Shown: positions 59,801 to 61,431 of the stretch, in pieces | Layout: each line of letters begins with the position of its first letter | How positions within the stretch are numbered: the stretch's first letter is position 1 | The notes under the pieces: generated by a model | What the model saw: only the letters and a program-made list of their open reading frames with translations | Databases searched by the model: none | Told to the model about the DNA's origin: nothing | Source: Pelobates cultripes | Lineage: Eukaryota > Chordata > Amphibia > Anura > Pelobatidae | Assembly (NCBI GenBank): GCA_933207985.1 | Contig: OW240914.1 | Coordinates: 290,242,601 to 290,306,600 of the forward strand | Length of the DNA: 64,000 nt | Reading direction: 5' to 3' | Position numbers and translations under genes: made by a program

Positions 59801-60435
59801 GTGCAGCTCTGCCATTCAGTGTCTCCACGCTCTGTGTGGAGAAACAATGAATTCTCCACATAGGGATGCTGATTGACTAGAATAAAATCTCAGCCAATCC
59901 AATGCTTGCCTATGGTGGTTTTAAATGTGCAACCCTCTAGTGAACTACCAAAAATTCACAGTGTAGTAAATGGTTTCCATAATGGAATAGCAATGTGAAA
60001 GTGTAGTAAATGGTTTCATTTAACTATTTAACATTTATTTTTAGACAAAGGAGAATTCTCAAGGGAATTTCTCATTTTGGTCCAAAACTGCTGAATTGGA
60101 AAAAAAATTGTGAATCCTCCAATATTTCCAGCTTAATCAATAAGGTCCATAGGTTATGTTAGTTAATCTAAAAGAACAACAATTGAAAAAGGTGGTGGAA
60201 AACTAGTGATACAAGATTTTTGAAATAACCGACTGTGTTTTGTTATTGTTTCATTATTACAGGCTCCGAGCAAAGTTCCGCCAACAGCGCAAAAGATCGG
60301 TACAGGGACATTGTAAAACGCAGAAAGCTGTTGGACCTGGCAAGAGCACAAGCTCAAGAGATTGCTGTACTGCGGGCTGAAGTAGATAGATTAAGGATGA
60401 AAACCTTCCCTGCTTTAATACAAATGGAATACTAG
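2091..60435 (+). CDS. cfap43: Cilia- and flagella-associated protein 43 (CFAP43/WDR96), 34 exons, 5' end outside window
   Basis: CFAP43 is an axonemal protein. With CFAP44 it forms the tether/tetherhead complex that fixes the inner-arm dynein f (I1) motor domains to the doublet microtubule; loss causes sperm-flagellum defects and hydrocephalus in mammals (family knowledge). Thirty-four exons join in phase to 4,431 coding bases after one leading base, giving 1,477 residues plus TAG. The family is about 1,660 residues, so roughly 190 N-terminal residues lie upstream of the window. Fragment residues 1-526 are WD40-type beta-strand repeats (for example [16 protein letters not shown] and [16 protein letters not shown]). 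Residues 527-640 are a linker. Residues 641-1477 are Lys/Glu-rich coiled coil with conserved signatures [39 protein letters not shown] and the end [12 protein letters not shown]. All introns are GT-AG. CFAP44 was considered, but the C-terminal tail and internal signatures match CFAP43 as I remember it. No frameshift or stop is seen, so the gene looks functional. Confidence 0.93.
2236..4558. other. Intron 1, 5' part: no gene or clear element
   Basis: AT-rich intronic sequence with a T-tract at about 3309-3328 and a small stem-loop at 3127-3150 (cactccagtcc ... ggagtg). I see no conserved coding segment or recognisable transposon ends. Confidence 0.5.
4559..5345 (+). mobile_element. hAT-like element, 3' end lost, with CA-rich tandem tract
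   Basis: It starts CAGTGGCGGAACTAATA, the same terminus as the more complete copy at 23798-25287. Then come a CA-rich minisatellite (4720-5100, units around acacactgacacacagata) and the shared aggtggcttgcttg block near 5209. 5129-5264 is an imperfect inverted repeat. No matching 3' terminus is seen, so the copy is truncated. Confidence 0.6.
5346..5832. other. Intron 1 spacer with (TA)n tract
   Basis: AT-rich sequence with a TA dinucleotide run at about 5778-5806 and short gata/gaca repeats near 5385-5407. No gene is recognised. Confidence 0.5.
5833..7131. mobile_element. T2-type (Kolobok-like) element, split by a hAT insertion
   Basis: It starts TTAAAGGGACACTATAGTCA and ends TGACTATAGTGTTCCTTTAA, inverted termini with TTAA at the outer edge. 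This fits the Xenopus T2 family (TTAAAGGRR termini, TTAA target). Removing 6259-7003 restores a T2 of about 550 bp. The stretch from 7132 to exon 2 shows nothing recognisable. Confidence 0.75.
6259..6995. mobile_element. hAT-type non-autonomous element nested in T2
   Basis: Termini CAGGGCCGGTGCAAGG and GCGCCGGCCCTG are inverted. The flanks gctgcata (6251-6258) and gttgcata (6996-7003) form an 8-bp target duplication matching 7 of 8, as expected for hAT. Inside are a TG-rich tandem tract (6330-6580, units around tgtgtaagggatgcat), a catcatctcc repeat (6590-6750), and a perfect 19-bp-arm hairpin (6857-6875 / 6880-6898, 4-nt loop). Confidence 0.8.
7271..7427 (+). CDS. cfap43: cfap43 exon 2 (residues 49-100, split codon 101)
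   Basis: Acceptor ttttatttag, donor gtaata, ending in phase 1. It encodes [18 protein letters not shown], one WD-type blade, matching the family's CW-TSDLYIG motif. The intron before it is 5.0 kb. Confidence 0.92.
7428..8321. repeat. Intron 2 with a LINE-tail-derived repeat
   Basis: Near 8008-8030 gatatagcgccaacatattc, and at 8240-8290 a diverged inverted counterpart (gtcgctataaatgccaacg, then (ata)n). This pattern is common at 3' ends of frog L2/CR1-type repeats. 7760-7930 is extremely AT-rich. Confidence 0.4.
8322..8404 (+). CDS. cfap43: cfap43 exon 3 (residues 101-128)
   Basis: Acceptor ttatttttcag, donor gtgaga. The exon is short; its first two bases complete the Glu codon split with exon 2. 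It encodes [20 protein letters not shown] and ends in phase 0. Confidence 0.88.
8405..9225. other. Intron 3; weak Penelope-tail-like segment near 8590-8665
   Basis: On the minus strand, 8661-8625 reads ttttgacaaaggctc then a GCTC/GAGC stem, resembling the hammerhead-containing tail of Penelope-like elements. The rest is unremarkable AT-rich intron. Confidence 0.25.
9226..9357 (+). CDS. cfap43: cfap43 exon 4 (residues 129-172)
   Basis: Acceptor cattatag, donor gtatgg, phase 0 at both ends. It encodes [11 protein letters not shown] then [19 protein letters not shown], a typical WD blade with the D-hh-W strand pattern. Confidence 0.92.
9486..9784. mobile_element. T2-type MITE
   Basis: TTAAAGGGACGCTTCAG at the left and GGAATAAGTTTCCTTTAA at the right, with TTAA at both edges. 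The termini have decayed, so this is an older copy in intron 4. Confidence 0.55.
9785..10864. other. Intron 4, 3' part: no gene
   Basis: AT-rich. 9965-10085 contains an imperfect relative of the dispersed aattcaaagt...actttgaatt family also seen at 22690, 35270, 36700 and 62010. Nothing else is recognised. Confidence 0.4.
10865..10981 (+). CDS. cfap43: cfap43 exon 5 (residues 173-211)
   Basis: Acceptor tgttgctag, donor gtgagt, phase 0 at both ends. It encodes [18 protein letters not shown] followed by [15 protein letters not shown], continuing the propeller. Confidence 0.9.
10982..11562. other. Intron 5: nothing recognised
   Basis: No repeat termini, RNA gene or coding similarity recognised in this 581-bp intron. 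Confidence 0.5.
11563..11643 (+). CDS. cfap43: cfap43 exon 6 (residues 212-238)
   Basis: Acceptor tgaattacag, donor gtaact, phase 0 at both ends. It encodes [18 protein letters not shown], a clear WD-strand sequence. Confidence 0.9.
11852..12000 (+). CDS. cfap43: cfap43 exon 7 (residues 239-287, split codon 288)
   Basis: Acceptor ttttctttaag, donor gtgagt, ending in phase 2. It encodes [20 protein letters not shown] and [17 protein letters not shown]. The intron before it is only 208 bp. Confidence 0.92.
12001..12855. other. Intron 7; fragment of a ctacaactcccatgatgc repeat
   Basis: 12685-12715 holds actacaactcccatgatgct, the core shared with the hairpin MITE at 47739. No complete inverted termini are visible here. 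Confidence 0.4.
12856..12959 (+). CDS. cfap43: cfap43 exon 8 (residues 288-322, split codon 323)
   Basis: Acceptor ctttttcatag, donor gtaagt, ending in phase 1. It encodes [19 protein letters not shown] then [14 protein letters not shown], the best conserved propeller segment here. Confidence 0.93.
13135..14073. mobile_element. Possible old T2-type element containing a small hAT MITE
   Basis: ttgaagggacactttaag at the left and gtgtagagtgtcccattaa at the right resemble decayed T2 ends. The pairing is uncertain because the internal part matches nothing I can name. The small MITE at 13619-13743 lies inside. Confidence 0.35.
13619..13743. mobile_element. Hairpin MITE, probably hAT-derived
   Basis: Inverted arms caggagtaggcaacctttgg and its counterpart around 13712-13743, with ctccagatgtt / aacatctggag inside. 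Flanks ctctatgg and ctttgtgg match at 6 of 8 positions, compatible with a hAT 8-bp duplication. The family also occurs at 23377-23500 and, more loosely, at 31401-31500. Confidence 0.6.
14074..14983. other. Intron 8, 3' part: nothing recognised
   Basis: AT-rich intronic sequence without recognisable elements. The open frame at 14203-14493 has no domain and no splice context. Confidence 0.5.
14984..15139 (+). CDS. cfap43: cfap43 exon 9 (residues 323-374, split codon 375)
   Basis: Acceptor gatctaacag, donor gtaagc, ending in phase 1. It encodes [15 protein letters not shown] and [13 protein letters not shown], then an acidic loop and [10 protein letters not shown]. Confidence 0.9.
15444..15613 (+). 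CDS. cfap43: cfap43 exon 10 (residues 375-431)
   Basis: Acceptor tttacttacag, donor gtaagt. It encodes [20 protein letters not shown] and a following [13 protein letters not shown] stretch, a CFAP43-specific insertion between blades. It ends in phase 0. Confidence 0.93.
15614..16849. other. Intron 10; weak Penelope-tail-like segment
   Basis: On the minus strand, 16476-16444 reads cttgacaaaggcc ... cacgttggg, similar in layout to the hammerhead-like tails at 24832 and 52006 but without a clear helix. Around 16140-16420 is AT-rich sequence that may belong to it. No gene. Confidence 0.25.
16850..17005 (+). CDS. cfap43: cfap43 exon 11 (residues 432-483)
   Basis: Acceptor tttactccag, donor gtaagt, phase 0 at both ends. 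It encodes [20 protein letters not shown] then [16 protein letters not shown], a WD blade. Confidence 0.92.
17243..17373 (+). CDS. cfap43: cfap43 exon 12 (residues 484-526, split codon 527)
   Basis: Acceptor gtgttccag, donor gtgagt, ending in phase 2. It encodes [19 protein letters not shown] then [12 protein letters not shown], the last recognisable WD blade. The following intron is 5.1 kb and carries the L1-like element. Confidence 0.92.
18000..21520 (+). mobile_element. Dead L1/Tx1-like LINE (endonuclease and reverse transcriptase)
   Basis: 19216 onward encodes an APE-type endonuclease start (ILSYNVGGL, then [11 protein letters not shown] and SGGDFNENE). 20195-20863 is the [34 protein letters not shown], then FDRVDW and [14 protein letters not shown]. 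The active-site FADD box is FTDG (20913-20930), and there are many frameshifts and stops, so it cannot move. 18021-18497 is an open frame of 158 codons that could be ORF1 remains (unrecognised). It sits in sense orientation in intron 12. Confidence 0.8.
21521..22483. other. Intron 12, 3' part: nothing recognised
   Basis: AT-rich intron between the L1-like element and exon 13. No repeat ends or conserved coding segments seen. Confidence 0.45.
22484..22643 (+). CDS. cfap43: cfap43 exon 13 (residues 527-580)
   Basis: Acceptor gctacatttcag. The donor is set at the non-consensus gttggt because only that keeps the frame; the better-looking gtaaat four bases further on would run into TAA in exon 14. 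It encodes a polar linker with [17 protein letters not shown]. Confidence 0.82.
22690..22835. repeat. Dispersed aattcaaag-type hairpin repeat, copy A
   Basis: Starts near gggtcattcac and ends near tttgaattcccagtaattct. It has the layout gaattcaaag ... tttgaattc with a gccttaa core, shared with copies at 35270, 36690 and 62008. Confidence 0.5.
22877..22957. mobile_element. 81-bp TTAA MITE, copy 1
   Basis: TTAACCCCTTAAGGAC at the left and GTCCTTAAGGGGTTAA at the right are perfect inverted termini. The centre has gacatgtcacacatgtcatg, itself palindromic. A second copy lies inverted at 26302-26381. Same termini as the 2.1-kb element at 26583, hence the same piggyBac/Kolobok-type mobiliser. Confidence 0.8.
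23042..23318. mobile_element. T2-type MITE
   Basis: TTAAAGGAACAGTTCAAG at the left, GCTTAGAGCGTCCTTTTAA at the right, with gtagtggttatggtgcc inside as in other T2 copies here. Confidence 0.6.
23377..23500. mobile_element. Hairpin MITE, same family as 13619
   Basis: tttggcactccagatgtttt is repeated inverted as catttagagtgccaaaag at 23471-23490, with ctacatctcccataatcc and its counterpart inside. It sits 68 bp upstream of exon 14. Confidence 0.6.
23568..23669 (+). CDS. cfap43: cfap43 exon 14 (residues 581-614)
   Basis: Acceptor aattttattcag, donor gtatgt, phase 0. It encodes a poorly conserved linker ending [10 protein letters not shown], matching the family's TW-(E/Q)-K segment at the start of the coiled coil. 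Confidence 0.82.
23798..25287. mobile_element. hAT-type element with CA-rich minisatellite
   Basis: Left end cattggtggaactaatg, right end ttagtttcgccactt, inverted to each other. Flanks tgtcttga (23790-23797) and tgtcttaa (25288-25295) match 7 of 8, a hAT-like duplication. The interior is TG/CA-rich tandem sequence (24060-24960), then aggagggtggcttgcttg near 25012 shared with 4559-5345. It carries a 198-bp insertion at 24692. Confidence 0.75.
24692..24889 (-). mobile_element. Short Penelope-tail-type insertion with target duplication
   Basis: It is flanked by acagatacacacacagt at 24675-24691 and 24890-24906 (17 bp, though the site is itself repetitive). Inverted arms aatgaaaaagatctcaggca and tgcctgagatctttttcatt bracket a segment reading, on the minus strand, cttgataaagacctg tat aggtcaaaacg, a hammerhead-like core. 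The minus-strand end gtgcgaccctactttttg resembles the end of the Penelope-like element at 51291. Confidence 0.65.
25538..25915. mobile_element. Possible T2-type element
   Basis: The right end cctgacattatagtgttcctttaa (25892-25915) is typical T2. The left end TTAAAGCGACATC at 25538 is a plausible partner. 25916 to exon 15 holds nothing recognised. Confidence 0.5.
26169..26246 (+). CDS. cfap43: cfap43 exon 15 (residues 615-640)
   Basis: Acceptor cttattaaaag, donor gtaagt, phase 0. It encodes [15 protein letters not shown], the start of the coiled-coil region. The reading frame and neighbours support it although the exon is short. Confidence 0.83.
26302..26381. mobile_element. 80-bp TTAA MITE, copy 2 (inverted)
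   Basis: Reverse complement of the copy at 22877 with only a few differences; perfect TTAA edges. It lies 55 bp after exon 15. Confidence 0.8.
26408..26583 (+). repeat. tRNA-derived SINE with LINE-type 3' tail
   Basis: attgctcagtgggctaatg (from 26420) is a box A region and ggttcgggtt (26475-26484) a box B. The tail ccaggacgtacttgaaaacc ... cctggttaaatac matches the LINE tail at 1561-1615. The 2.1-kb TTAA element follows directly. Confidence 0.7.
26583..28708. mobile_element. 2.1-kb TTAA element built of nested palindromes
   Basis: TTAACCCCTTAAGGACCG at the left; CAGTCCTTAAGGGGTTAA at the right. Inside: a GC-rich hairpin region (26600-26885), a very AT-rich core (26890-27480), and two inverted-repeat pairs, about 27600-27655/27780-27836 and 28005-28065/28112-28170. 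No transposase ORF is seen. By its TTAA edges it is probably piggyBac- or Kolobok-derived. Confidence 0.7.
28709..30008. other. Intron 15, 3' part: nothing recognised
   Basis: No recognisable repeat termini, RNA gene or conserved coding segment before exon 16. Confidence 0.45.
30009..30134 (+). CDS. cfap43: cfap43 exon 16 (residues 641-682)
   Basis: Acceptor cttcctctag, donor gtaagt. It encodes IQEMMREND then [20 protein letters not shown], closely matching the family. Confidence 0.95.
30264..30368 (+). CDS. cfap43: cfap43 exon 17 (residues 683-717)
   Basis: Acceptor ctcccgaaag, donor gtaaat. It encodes [10 protein letters not shown] and [15 protein letters not shown], one of the most conserved signatures. 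The intron before it is only 129 bp. Confidence 0.95.
30765..30881 (+). CDS. cfap43: cfap43 exon 18 (residues 718-756)
   Basis: Acceptor cttcttaaag, donor gtaaaa. It encodes [15 protein letters not shown] and a heptad-like Lys/Leu segment. Confidence 0.93.
30882..33451. other. Intron 18: one hairpin-MITE-like fragment, otherwise nothing
   Basis: 31401-31500 holds an imperfect inverted repeat (actacagctt ... gagctgtagtcc) like the 13619 family. A short (TA)n lies near 32410. The rest shows no feature. The two neighbouring introns 30135-30263 and 30369-30764 hold nothing recognisable. Confidence 0.45.
33452..33655 (+). CDS. cfap43: cfap43 exon 19 (residues 757-824)
   Basis: Acceptor ctaaatttag, donor gtaaga. 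It encodes an acidic run ([11 protein letters not shown]), then [13 protein letters not shown] and [12 protein letters not shown]. The family also has an acidic low-complexity stretch before the SLTGSLS motif. Confidence 0.94.
33656..34322. other. Intron 19: LINE-tail-like scrap
   Basis: 34004-34055 (gctgcagagtacattggcgc ... aataaac) resembles the gcgct-ataaataa 3' end of L2/CR1-like repeats. Nothing else is recognised. Confidence 0.35.
34323..34529 (+). CDS. cfap43: cfap43 exon 20 (residues 825-893)
   Basis: Acceptor gtgtttacacag, donor gtattt. It encodes [29 protein letters not shown] and [13 protein letters not shown], all conserved. Confidence 0.95.
34530..35626. repeat. Intron 20 with dispersed hairpin repeat, copy B
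   Basis: 35270-35425 has atccactaaactgtgaattg ... ctttactttgaattcc, the same family as 22690 and 36690. The rest of the intron holds no feature that I recognise. Confidence 0.4.
35627..35716 (+). CDS. cfap43: cfap43 exon 21 (residues 894-923)
   Basis: Acceptor ttccgttacag, donor gtaagt. It encodes VEKYLTPEQ followed by an Ala/Glu/Lys coiled coil. Its last nine bases and the donor are copied in a tandem repeat just downstream. Confidence 0.92.
35711..35870 (+). repeat. Tandem repeat that copies the exon 21 end and splice donor
   Basis: The exon end gcacaa|gtaagtgtatat is followed by copies: gtgtatatgtatagactac twice in a row, then gcacaagtaagtgtatatg again at about 35790, and acaagtaagtgtatattg at about 35817. 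At least three intact CAAGTAAGT donor-like sites thus lie within 110 bp after the real donor at 35717. Two alternating units end in gactac and in gatttg(g/c)tg. Confidence 0.75.
36027..36522. mobile_element. T2-type element
   Basis: TTAAAGGGACAATATAGTCA at the left; ACACTATAGAGTTCCTCTAA at the right (one base off TTAA). Adjacent inverted arms ccagaaccactacag / gtagtggttctgg lie at the left end. It shares its interior with the copies at 40239 and 57645. Confidence 0.7.
36690..36875. repeat. Dispersed hairpin repeat, copy C
   Basis: gagaattgtcaagaattcaa at the left and cactttgaattccgaccatt at the right, with ctattctggcttcgaatttt in the core. The 36876-37669 remainder of intron 21 contains only a weak echo of the exon-21 repeat near 37211 (gcacaagtaagtgtg). 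Confidence 0.5.
37670..37750 (+). CDS. cfap43: cfap43 exon 22 (residues 924-950)
   Basis: Acceptor catccctatag, donor gtgaga. It encodes [17 protein letters not shown], a family signature. Confidence 0.94.
37751..39655. other. Intron 22: unclassified A-rich sequence
   Basis: 38540-39320 is unusually A-rich and C-containing, G-poor on this strand, ending acaataaaacgtgatttac. It looks like a decayed LINE 3' region or other repeat, but I cannot name it. The rest is ordinary intron. Confidence 0.3.
39656..39781 (+). CDS. cfap43: cfap43 exon 23 (residues 951-992)
   Basis: Acceptor aactattttcag, donor gtgagt. It encodes IPQPAFLSK and a strongly charged helix ending [12 protein letters not shown]. 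Confidence 0.94.
40239..40869. mobile_element. T2-type element
   Basis: TTAAAGGGACATTCTAGTCA at the left; CCATATAGTGGTTTCCTTTAA at the right, with TTAA edges. The interior (cctagggatacctccagtga) matches the copies at 36027 and 57645. Confidence 0.75.
41119..41238 (+). CDS. cfap43: cfap43 exon 24 (residues 993-1032)
   Basis: Acceptor actattataaag, donor gtaagt. It encodes [16 protein letters not shown] and [14 protein letters not shown]. Confidence 0.93.
41239..42334. other. Intron 24: nothing clearly recognised
   Basis: 41570-41740 contains ttttattgaaaaaatagtat and may be a retroelement scrap, but no duplication or termini are found. No gene. Confidence 0.35.
42335..42442 (+). CDS. cfap43: cfap43 exon 25 (residues 1033-1068)
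   Basis: Acceptor tgttttgctag, donor gtggga. It encodes [18 protein letters not shown] and a basic end QRKRKQK. Confidence 0.91.
42490..42860. repeat. Frog-common dispersed repeat (class uncertain)
   Basis: gttacataggctgaaaatag ... catcaagttcaatcttcctc ... gttgatccaaaagaaggcc is a stretch I recognise as frequent in frog genomes. It fills most of intron 25. Its transposon class is not clear to me. Confidence 0.5.
43176..43262 (+). CDS. cfap43: cfap43 exon 26 (residues 1069-1097)
   Basis: Acceptor gttggttgcag, donor gtaaaa. It encodes [18 protein letters not shown]. It is separated from exon 27 by an intron of only 73 bp. Confidence 0.93.
43336..43424 (+). CDS. cfap43: cfap43 exon 27 (residues 1098-1126, split codon 1127)
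   Basis: Acceptor tttggtttcag, donor gtattt, ending in phase 2. It encodes [14 protein letters not shown] and [13 protein letters not shown]. Confidence 0.94.
43425..44441. other. Intron 27: nothing recognised
   Basis: 44085-44160 has a weak inverted pair (gaggcaactgcctcattc / gaatgagacagttgtctca). No other feature. Confidence 0.4.
44442..44649 (+). CDS. cfap43: cfap43 exon 28 (residues 1127-1196)
   Basis: Acceptor ctccctttag preceded by a pyrimidine tract, donor gtacgt. It encodes [32 protein letters not shown] and a basic helix CKTRRSK. This is the most diagnostic exon for CFAP43. Confidence 0.96.
44650..45566. other. Intron 28: nothing recognised
   Basis: Ordinary AT-rich intron. No repeat ends, RNA gene or coding similarity recognised. 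Confidence 0.45.
45567..45679 (+). CDS. cfap43: cfap43 exon 29 (residues 1197-1233, split codon 1234)
   Basis: Acceptor ctctttttttag, donor gtaatt, ending in phase 2. It encodes [18 protein letters not shown] and an acidic helix. Intron read-through would stop immediately at TAA (45681-45683), so correct splicing is needed. Confidence 0.92.
45680..47738. other. Intron 29 with unclassified GC-richer block
   Basis: 46230-47390 is visibly richer in GC and CpG than the surrounding intron and opens short frames on both strands without recognisable domains. It could be an LTR or other retroelement remnant; I found no paired termini. Confidence 0.3.
47739..47876. mobile_element. Hairpin hAT MITE (138 bp)
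   Basis: Ends CAGGGCTGCCCAAC and ttggcaggcctg, arms of about 60 bp including caactcccatgatgctttg and its inverse caaagcatcatgggagttg. Flanks atctaaac and ttctaaac match 7 of 8. It ends 75 bp before exon 30. Confidence 0.75.
47952..48111 (+). CDS. cfap43: cfap43 exon 30 (residues 1234-1287)
   Basis: Acceptor ccttctttcag, donor gtaaat. It encodes [20 protein letters not shown], a hallmark of the family, then [15 protein letters not shown]. Confidence 0.95.
48396..48560 (+). CDS. cfap43: cfap43 exon 31 (residues 1288-1342)
   Basis: Acceptor catttccttag, donor gtaaga. It encodes [18 protein letters not shown] and [13 protein letters not shown]. Confidence 0.95.
48723..49716. mobile_element. Outer T2-type element in intron 31
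   Basis: TTAAAAGGACACTCAGGACA at the left and CGGAGTGTCCCTTTAA at the right. A complete second T2 element (48782-49282) sits inside near its left end. Confidence 0.6.
48782..49282. mobile_element. Inner T2-type element with GC-rich core
   Basis: TTAAAGGACCACTCTAGGCA at the left; GGCACTATAGTGGTCCTTTAA at the right; TTAA on both sides. The sub-terminal hairpin is cccagaccacttcag / gaagtggtctggg. The core has gcgcgcgcagctcttgccgc and cacagtgag/ctcactgtg inverted pairs. It is the intact relative of the split copy at 55046-57571. Confidence 0.8.
50033..50113 (+). CDS. cfap43: cfap43 exon 32 (residues 1343-1369)
   Basis: Acceptor cttaatttag, donor gtaagt. It encodes FLNEPNY and a coiled-coil heptad stretch [13 protein letters not shown]. 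Confidence 0.92.
52006..52042 (-). ncRNA. Degenerate hammerhead-ribozyme-like motif in Penelope tail
   Basis: The minus strand reads ccagttgaaaaagcc ctgtgt ggcaaaacgcg. Position and layout match the hammerhead found in Penelope-like terminal repeats (CUGAUGA, helix II, GAAAC), but CUGAUGA is uugaaaa here and GAAAC is AAAAC. It is therefore probably inactive. Confidence 0.45.
52856..53190 (-). pseudogene. GIY-YIG endonuclease end of a Penelope-like protein
   Basis: Reads [20 protein letters not shown] then [13 protein letters not shown]. The second signature tyrosine is in QYIG, Arg in VRLAEH, and Glu-His in AEH. The upstream frame is broken at the A/T-run near 53190-53200 and the rest of the protein is absent. 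In the intact family this domain makes the nick that primes reverse transcription. Confidence 0.8.
53609..54287. other. Intron 32, 3' part: nothing recognised
   Basis: AT-rich intron between the L1-like element and exon 33. No features recognised. Confidence 0.5.
54288..54441 (+). CDS. cfap43: cfap43 exon 33 (residues 1370-1420, split codon 1421)
   Basis: Acceptor attatttag, donor gtgagt, ending in phase 1. It encodes [19 protein letters not shown] and [10 protein letters not shown]. Confidence 0.94.
55169..55814. repeat. Left arm of 646-bp inverted repeat
   Basis: From atagaaaagtacccaaag to ttcaaagaataa. In the parts I compared by eye it differs from the right arm by about one base (for example ctccatatg versus ctacatatg), so it is recent or kept identical by conversion. 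Confidence 0.85.
55822..56095. repeat. About 110-bp degenerate tandem repeat in the spacer
   Basis: Three successive units share gacttagacctaggcggt / gatttggatctaggtggt / gactttagatctaggcg, each followed by a gagctggtagctcagc-like segment and, in the first two, ttagcctagtcagttca or gatcagcctagttcag. Confidence 0.6.
56429..57074. repeat. Right arm of 646-bp inverted repeat
   Basis: From ttattctttgaac to gtacttttctat. It is the inverse of the left arm with equal length. A transcript through intron 33 could fold into a long double-stranded hairpin. Confidence 0.85.
57953..58158. repeat. GC-rich palindrome inside the hAT element
   Basis: Arms of roughly 90-95 bp run from cgggcccccggctccctg to its inverse near 58140-58158. 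The centre holds the paired TCTCGCGAGA boxes and the X-box. Confidence 0.8.
58032..58079. promoter_or_regulatory. RFX X-box between two TCTCGCGAGA boxes
   Basis: GTTGCCATGGTAAC (58052-58065) fits the RFX X-box consensus GTNRCC-N(0-3)-RGYAAC exactly, with N=2. TCTCGCGAGA (58032-58041 and 58070-58079) is the palindromic CpG element known from many vertebrate promoters. Whether either works here is unknown. Confidence 0.5.
58285..59680. repeat. CA-rich minisatellite
   Basis: A tandem array of about 1.4 kb. Early units read actgcatacactaacacaac; later ones (after about 58920) drift to actctgcattcactacact. It lies wholly inside the hAT element. Confidence 0.85.
60263..60435 (+). CDS. cfap43: cfap43 terminal coding exon 34 (residues 1421-1477, TAG stop)
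   Basis: Acceptor tcattattacag. It encodes [20 protein letters not shown] and the conserved C-terminus [18 protein letters not shown], then TAG. The preceding 5.8-kb intron is filled with nested transposons. Confidence 0.96.
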
Positions 60436-60720
60436 ATAGTAGCCAAGGAATACAGTAAATGAAGGGTTAATTAAAAACCTCAAATGAAAGATGTATGTGT
60501 TCATTTTAACTTTGTATAATTTTGGGTTTACTGATATATTCATTTCTCACTAACCACGCAATTCCTTGTTGATATTTAAAATATATTCCAGTAAAATGTT
60601 CCACATAACTTATACTTGCATTTACATTTGTATCCTAAAACAATTGTGTCTTTTATTGTTACACCATTGCACAAATCATTGTGCTGGGGAACACTGATTA
60701 CAGCCCTGAATTCAATAGGA
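60436..60720 (+). other. cfap43 3' UTR, extent uncertain
   Basis: This is the sequence after the stop codon. No AATAAA is present in the next 285 bases. The only hexamer variant I see is ATTAAA at 60470-60475, just 35 bases after the stop. The true poly(A) site cannot be fixed from sequence alone. Confidence 0.4.
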
Positions 60721-61431
60721 GGTGAGGGGGTTATCAAAGTGTTATATTCTTAAAAAGTTATGTACTAAAAGTGGGGCATTCACCATGGAAACCAGTAGTC
60801 ACATTTCATTGCTGATTCCTCATATTTTATAATTTTGCACCACTTTTTAGAACAGAATGCTTTGTAAGTGAACCCCAATGTGTTTATGGCAGACGTTGAA
60901 TTCAGAGCTGTTATAGGTTGAACCAGAGCTGATCCTGGGTGGGTGCAGGGGATAGATAGAGGCACAGCATGGGGTGTCCAGCACTTGACACTGACTCACC
61001 CCATGATCAGAGGTGAGTGGCAGAGCTGGAATGCAGAGGTTACAAGCTGACAAGCTGTTTGGGGACAACATGGCACTAGTAAACTATTTTGACCTAATGT
61101 CATAATGTTAGTGACTCTAGGACGGCTCTAGGTTGAATACAGTCCTTAAAATATGTGGGGGTTTTAACAAGTGTCAGAATTACAATTGGGATTACCATCT
61201 TACAATTAATTAAAAGTAGTATATTAGTTCGACTAGAGGTATGCATATAACACACAGTATGTGTGACTTGGAAATGTTTCCATCTTTGAAACTTGCCTTT
61301 TGTCAAAAGAAGATTGGGAGCTTCTGGTATACTCTCTTAAAAGTAGGGATTGATATTTACAATGTATTTTGGTTGGAACACGCTAATTCACATATTAGAT
61401 CAGGGTTAGCCAATGCCAGTCTGCTAGGTAT
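60721..61431. other. Downstream intergenic sequence: nothing recognised
   Basis: No coding similarity or repeat termini recognised. The frames open here lack domains. Confidence 0.4.

Larger units (their letters stand above)
57646..59945. mobile_element. T2-like fragment split by a hAT element
   Basis: gttctggtgtgtatagtcgg to gccaatccctcagatg, then after the hAT element gccattcagtgtctccacgc to gccaatccaatgcttgcc. This matches the interiors of the T2 copies at 36027 and 40239. Clean TTAA termini are not visible. Confidence 0.6.
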
